64,000 nucleotides of DNA, from contig NZ_CP136051.1 of NCBI RefSeq assembly GCF_032999765.1, positions 3,634,417 through 3,698,416 of the forward strand, read 5' to 3'. Within the stretch, counting starts at the first letter, position 1. Every line of letters starts with the position of its first letter. Shown here piece after piece: positions 60,311 through 64,000 of the stretch. The position numbers were made by a program, and so were the translations under genes. The DNA comes from Imperialibacter roseus. Its GTDB lineage: Bacteria > Bacteroidota > Bacteroidia > Cytophagales > Cyclobacteriaceae. Under the pieces are notes generated by a model. It was not told the DNA's origin and did no database searches. It saw nothing but the letters and a program-made list of their open reading frames with translations.

Positions 60311-63253
60311 ATGGAAAAAAAGCCAGACGAAAATAAGATTGCAACAAGCAGCAAACCCTTTGAAGATTTCAAGGGGGAAAGCAGGCCCGGCGGGGTTGCT
60401 CTCGACAAGTACCTGTCGGCGGAGCAGTCGGGCACCTGGGAAACTGGCGGCTCTAAAACTATCGTCGTGCTGGGTTCTCACAGGTACTACAACCTGTTCA
60501 GTGCGCAGCTGCTGCGTGGCGGCCTTACTCAAAGCAGAGAGCTGAAAAATCCGCTCACTGTGCTCAATCCACTTGACAGCATGTGGCAATCGCAAAATCC
60601 GGAGGTGCTCAGGTTTTATGCAGCCATTGCCCGCTTTCAGGCATTTTATGAGCCCACCCTCACGGACCTGGAGGCCATCAGGGCCATCGTCAACAATCCG
60701 CTGCACTACTCCTTTTATCAGCACGATGCTTCTGTTTCTGAAAAGGTAAGTGCCAGGTCGGTCTCCAAAATCACTCTGAGAGAAGCCGATGTCCGGGTGC
60801 TGGTCAGGATTTCGATGGAAAATGATGTCTATCATGTAAGACCCGAGGTGTTTGTCGAAGGAGCTTTCACTCCCACAAGCAGGCTGGCCGTCAGGTTCGA
60901 CAGGTTCGTCACAATTGATCAGCAATGGTTGATGGCGGAAAATGCCGATGCCTTAAAAGTGCTGTCGTACTTCAGGAAATACGAAGACGGTCTGCACCTG
61001 CCTCATGCAGCGTTTATTCGCTTTCAAAAGGACGTGCTGTCGCAAATGGAAAACCATGTAGAAGTAATACATGAGTACATGGAAACGGCCAGGGCGGTGG
61101 TAGATGAAAAAAGTCAGGCAAGCCGCCTGATCTACCTTTCCGACTTCGGCGACTATATCGTGATTGATCCGGTAGTGAGGTACGGAAAAACCGAGATCCC
61201 TGTGCTGACGACTAAGCAAATCTACGTTGAGGACGTGGAGGGAAACCCCGTGATACTGGAGAGGGACACCGCCATGGAGGAAGCCTTTGTTTCCCGCCTC
61301 ATCCGGCAGCATCCGCTTTTCAAGGAGCAGGTCGACAATCCACTGCTTTACTTTTACCTGCACAAAACCAGGTTTGTACAAGACGGCTGGTTTCTGAAGG
61401 CCTACGAAGAATGGAAGGCGGAAGGGCTGGAAGTGCTTGGTTTCAGCCAGCTAAAAGGGATCGACGTAAACCCCGAACCAGTTAACATTTCAATTCAGGT
61501 CAGCAGCGGACTCAATTGGTTCAATGCCCGGATAGAGGCAAAGTTTGGCAGAAAGAAAGCTTCGCTCAAACAAATCCACAAGGCTGTAAAGAACCAGAAC
61601 CGATACGTAACGCTGGACGACGGGACGCTGGGGGTGCTGCCTGAAGAGTGGTTGCAAAAGTTCGAAAGCTACTTTGCGGCAGGCACCATTGTCGACGACG
61701 TGGTGCAGGTGCCAAAAATCAATTTCGAATCTGTCAATCAGCTTTTTGAACGATTTATGCTGAACGAAGAAACCCAGCAGGAAGTAAGCGGCTACCGGCA
61801 GAAGCTCTCAAGCATTGGCAAGATTACGCCGGCAAAGCCTTCAACTGCTCTCAAAGCCACATTAAGACCCTATCAGCTTCAAGGTTTGACGTGGCTCAAT
61901 GTCCTCGATGAATTCAACTTCGGCGGTTGCCTGGCCGACGACATGGGGCTGGGAAAAACCATCCAGATCATTGCCTTTATCCTGGCTTTGAAAGAAAAGC
62001 ATGGCTCCTCCACCCACATTTTGGTGGCGCCCACTTCGGTGATCCACAACTGGCACAATGAAATCGAGCGCTTTGCCCCCACCCTGAAAGCCGTCTCGTT
62101 CCATGGCCCTCACAGGCTTCGGATAATTCCCAAATTCAAAGAGCATGACCTCGTCATCACCACTTACCATACGCTCGTCAATGACATTACCTACCTGAGA
62201 AAGTACCAGTTTCACTACGCCTTTCTCGACGAGTCGCACAACATTAAGAACCTGGCTTCGCAGCGCAATAAGGCCGCCCGCATGCTGAAGTCTAAAAACA
62301 GGGTCATTCTTACAGGCACCCCACTGGAAAATCACAGCTTCGATTTGTACGCCCAATTATCGTTTGCCTGCCCCGGCCTGCTTGGCTCCCGCACCTACTT
62401 TCGCAACACCTATGCCATGGCCATCGACAAGTTCCAGCACAAGCATAGCATGCTGGACTTGCAGCAGCGCATCAGTCCTTTCATACTCCGCCGGACTAAG
62501 AAAGAAGTGGCAACAGAGCTACCTGAAAAAACAGAAATGGTACTCTACTGCGACATGGAAGCCGAGCAACGAAAAACCTACGATGCCCGTGAGAAAGAAC
62601 TTCGGGATCTGATTGAATCAACCAACAACGAACAACTGCTAAAGAAACCCATGTATGCCCTCAAGGGCATCACCCAGCTTCGTCAGATTTGCAACTCGCC
62701 CCTGCTGCTTGGGGAGGAAAAAGAGTATGGAGACAGCTCAGCGAAAATTGACACACTGATGGAACAGCTTCGCAATATCACAGGCGATCATAAGGTGCTG
62801 GTGTTCTCGCAGTTCGTTTCGATGCTGAACCTGATCGAGAAAGAGCTTACCAAAGAGCACATTGGCTACACCATGCTTACCGGCAGCACGACCAACCGGG
62901 AGGAAGTGGTCAGCCAGTTTCAGAACGACGTACATACAAGGGTGTTTCTGATCAGCCTGAAAGCGGGGGGCACCGGCCTCAACCTCACCGAAGCCGACTA
63001 TGTGTTCCTGGTCGACCCATGGTGGAATCCGGCAGTAGAAGACCAGGCGATTGACCGCAGCTACCGCATTGGGCAAGACAAACGGGTCATTGCGATTCGC
63101 CTCATCTGTCGGAACACGGTAGAAGAGAAAATTCAACAGTTGCAGCAAAACAAAGCAAAGTTGGCAGGTGATCTGGTGAAGGAAGGCAATGGTTTCCTTC
63201 AGTCGATGACGAAGGGAGACTGGCTTGGCTTACTGCAAAACCCCAGCCCTTAA
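60311..63253 (+). CDS. SNF2-family DEAD/DEAH-box helicase
   Basis: The protein is 980 residues from the ATG at 60311; six codons upstream would need a TTG start. The N-terminal about 500 residues are a bacterial SNF2-specific region without recognised motifs. ADDMGLGKTIQIIAF (Walker A, about residues 541-556), LDESHNIKN (DESH box, about 638-646), TGTPLEN, and the C-terminal helicase motifs VLVFSQFVSMLNLI, LKAGGTGLNLTEAD and DRSYRIGQ are all intact. Double-stranded DNA translocase acting in repair, replication restart or transcription-linked remodelling. Confidence 0.95.
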   Translation: MEKKPDENKIATSSKPFEDFKGESRPGGVALDKYLSAEQSGTWETGGSKTIVVLGSHRYYNLFSAQLLRGGLTQSRELKNPLTVLNPLDSMWQSQNPEVLRFYAAIARFQAFYEPTLTDLEAIRAIVNNPLHYSFYQHDASVSEKVSARSVSKITLREADVRVLVRISMENDVYHVRPEVFVEGAFTPTSRLAVRFDRFVTIDQQWLMAENADALKVLSYFRKYEDGLHLPHAAFIRFQKDVLSQMENHVEVIHEYMETARAVVDEKSQASRLIYLSDFGDYIVIDPVVRYGKTEIPVLTTKQIYVEDVEGNPVILERDTAMEEAFVSRLIRQHPLFKEQVDNPLLYFYLHKTRFVQDGWFLKAYEEWKAEGLEVLGFSQLKGIDVNPEPVNISIQVSSGLNWFNARIEAKFGRKKASLKQIHKAVKNQNRYVTLDDGTLGVLPEEWLQKFESYFAAGTIVDDVVQVPKINFESVNQLFERFMLNEETQQEVSGYRQKLSSIGKITPAKPSTALKATLRPYQLQGLTWLNVLDEFNFGGCLADDMGLGKTIQIIAFILALKEKHGSSTHILVAPTSVIHNWHNEIERFAPTLKAVSFHGPHRLRIIPKFKEHDLVITTYHTLVNDITYLRKYQFHYAFLDESHNIKNLASQRNKAARMLKSKNRVILTGTPLENHSFDLYAQLSFACPGLLGSRTYFRNTYAMAIDKFQHKHSMLDLQQRISPFILRRTKKEVATELPEKTEMVLYCDMEAEQRKTYDAREKELRDLIESTNNEQLLKKPMYALKGITQLRQICNSPLLLGEEKEYGDSSAKIDTLMEQLRNITGDHKVLVFSQFVSMLNLIEKELTKEHIGYTMLTGSTTNREEVVSQFQNDVHTRVFLISLKAGGTGLNLTEADYVFLVDPWWNPAVEDQAIDRSYRIGQDKRVIAIRLICRNTVEEKIQQLQQNKAKLAGDLVKEGNGFLQSMTKGDWLGLLQNPSP

Positions 63254-63298
63254 CTGCATTAAACATCGTAGTTCCCACAATTCTACCTTGTTTGGGGC

Positions 63299-63868
63299 AT
63301 GAAAAAACTCTTACTCATTGCTTTATCGGTTGGCGGCTTTCAATTGCAGGCGCAGCAATTTGACTATCTGCCAACAGCCGCAAATCCTTAAGGGTTACCG
63401 AACCCCAACGCTCCAAAGGAAATCCGGGACTACCAGGAATTGATTGGCTCCTGCGATTGCAAATCTGTCAGCCGGATCGATCCAAATACCTGGGCCGCCA
63501 CGGTTCAGATGACCTGGGTGTTTAAATATATCATGAATGGGATGGCTGTGCAGGACGAAACTACTAAAGCAGACGGACTTCATTCCGGTAGCATCAGGCA
63601 GTATAGCACCGACAGTGCCAGATGGAACGTTCATTACTACTCCACCGTCGCCACTCCCTCATTGCGTGCCTGGTACGGTAATAGAAAAGGAGATAAAATC
63701 ATTTTGTATAGTGAGCAGCCATCGCCCCAGGGGAATCCCGGCTTCTATAGACTGACTTTTTCTGACTTCTGCAACGAAGGATACAATTGGGTGGGGGAAT
63801 GGGTGGACAAGAGCGAATCGTTTTCATACCCAACCTGGAAGATCTTTTGTAAAAAGAAAAAAGTGTAG
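63299..63868 (+). pseudogene. Secreted protein gene interrupted by one in-frame TAA
   Basis: The frame opens MKKLLLIALSVGGFQLQAQQ with a signal peptide, runs 30 codons, meets a TAA at 63389-63391, then continues in the same frame without further stops for 159 codons to a TAG at 63866. The rest (PNAPKEIRDYQELIGSCDCK through EWVDKSESFSYP) is coherent coding sequence with Cys residues. One substitution would restore a 189-codon gene, for example AAA to TAA giving Lys. It may be a recent null mutation, a sequencing error or a read-through event. The family is not recognised. Confidence 0.75.
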
Positions 63869-63892
63869 ATTCCCGACGGAAAAACTACACTT
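63861..63892 (+). terminator. Possible terminator hairpin at the end of the interrupted gene
   Basis: aagtgtag (63861-63868) and ctacactt (63885-63892) are perfect reverse complements with a 16-nt loop. The left arm includes the TAG of the interrupted gene. No T-run follows, so it is a weak terminator or a stability element. Confidence 0.4.
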
Positions 63893-63895
63893 GGC

Positions 63896-64000
63896 ATGTT
63901 TAAAAGCACCTATTTCTATAAAGGCATTGTCCTAACTTTCATATTAGCGCTACACTTCTTTTTGGCAGAAGCTCAAACGGCGATGGGAGCCGAACCTGCC
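63896..64000 (+). CDS. Secreted protein, N-terminal part (3' end outside window)
   Basis: The ATG at 63896 opens 35 codons to the window end: MFKSTYFYKGIVLTFILALH followed by FFLAEAQTAMG. This is a signal peptide with cleavage near AEAQ. The rest of the gene lies beyond the window, so no function can be assigned. It starts 28 bp after the stop of the interrupted gene and may be in the same transcript. Confidence 0.65.
   Translation, partial: MFKSTYFYKGIVLTFILALHFFLAEAQTAMGAEPA

Noticed and set aside
1-64000. tRNA, rRNA or other structured RNA genes
   Set aside because: No stretch with tRNA arms, rRNA segments or a known riboswitch core was recognised by reading both strands. A covariance-model search would settle this.

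Overview
The window looks like chromosome from a member of the Bacteroidota, most likely a marine or soil Cytophagales-type bacterium. Several features point this way. One large secreted protein ends in a Por-type (type IX secretion) C-terminal sorting domain. Promoters match the Bacteroidota -7 box TAnnTTTG and most start codons lack a strong Shine-Dalgarno sequence. Families typical of the phylum are present (DUF6261-like, GH92, GH36, YHYH, PVC-type cytochrome proteins), and many genes encode lipoproteins or signal-peptide enzymes. No rRNA, tRNA, CRISPR array, prophage or complete insertion sequence was seen. The genus is not identified.

Layout. 1-7.2 kb: the end of a membrane-anchored AraC regulator, a barrel-like envelope protein with an HExxH motif, a DoxX protein, a YHYH/T9SS protein and a beta-helix lipoprotein. 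7.3-13.2 kb: small regulatory and household genes (XRE-membrane regulator, DHFR-like reductase, secreted esterase, lipoprotein, DUF6261, Dabb, thioredoxin-like), separated by dispersed palindromic repeats. 13.3-16.5 kb: exported metallopeptidase, cysteine-fold protein and M20 amidohydrolase. 16.8-31.5 kb: a long run of mostly plus-strand catabolic genes with export signals (alpha/beta esterase, lactonase, cyclase, sulfatase, RraA-like, enolase-superfamily dehydratase, M14 peptidase, glyoxalase-like), then a methyltransferase and a PLP decarboxylase. 31.6-38.8 kb: small VOC, SRPBCC, DUF1801 and DHFR-like proteins under an ArsR regulator, plus an M42 peptidase between two paralogous tiny lipoproteins. 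39.1-44.7 kb: a cytochrome c/dehydrogenase lipoprotein and two HxlR regulators, each divergent from its likely target, with clear palindromic operators. 45.0-49.4 kb: a fatty acid desaturase followed by a 1082-residue fatty acyl-AMP ligase/carrier/thioester reductase protein, the most unusual metabolic unit here. 49.6-53.7 kb: small regulators, a palindromic MITE-like element and a TetR-ABC exporter operon. 53.8-64 kb: GH92 mannosidase, an ArsR-SRPBCC fusion with an NTF2-like partner, GH36 alpha-galactosidase, a remnant of a second GH36 gene, an SNF2 helicase, a gene interrupted by one in-frame stop and the start of another secreted protein.

How it fits together. Secreted glycosidases, sulfatase, esterases and peptidases suggest breakdown of polysaccharide and protein outside or at the surface of the cell. 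Local one-component regulators (AraC, XRE, ArsR x2, HxlR x2, TetR) sit beside their targets, and five of them have recognisable dyads or repeats upstream. Non-coding DNA carries at least two dispersed repeat families (a CGTTTGCAACG/GCGATTGCATCGC double hairpin and a CGTCAT-bounded element), a 165-bp tandem duplication and a 46-bp minisatellite that supplies the end of the AraC gene.
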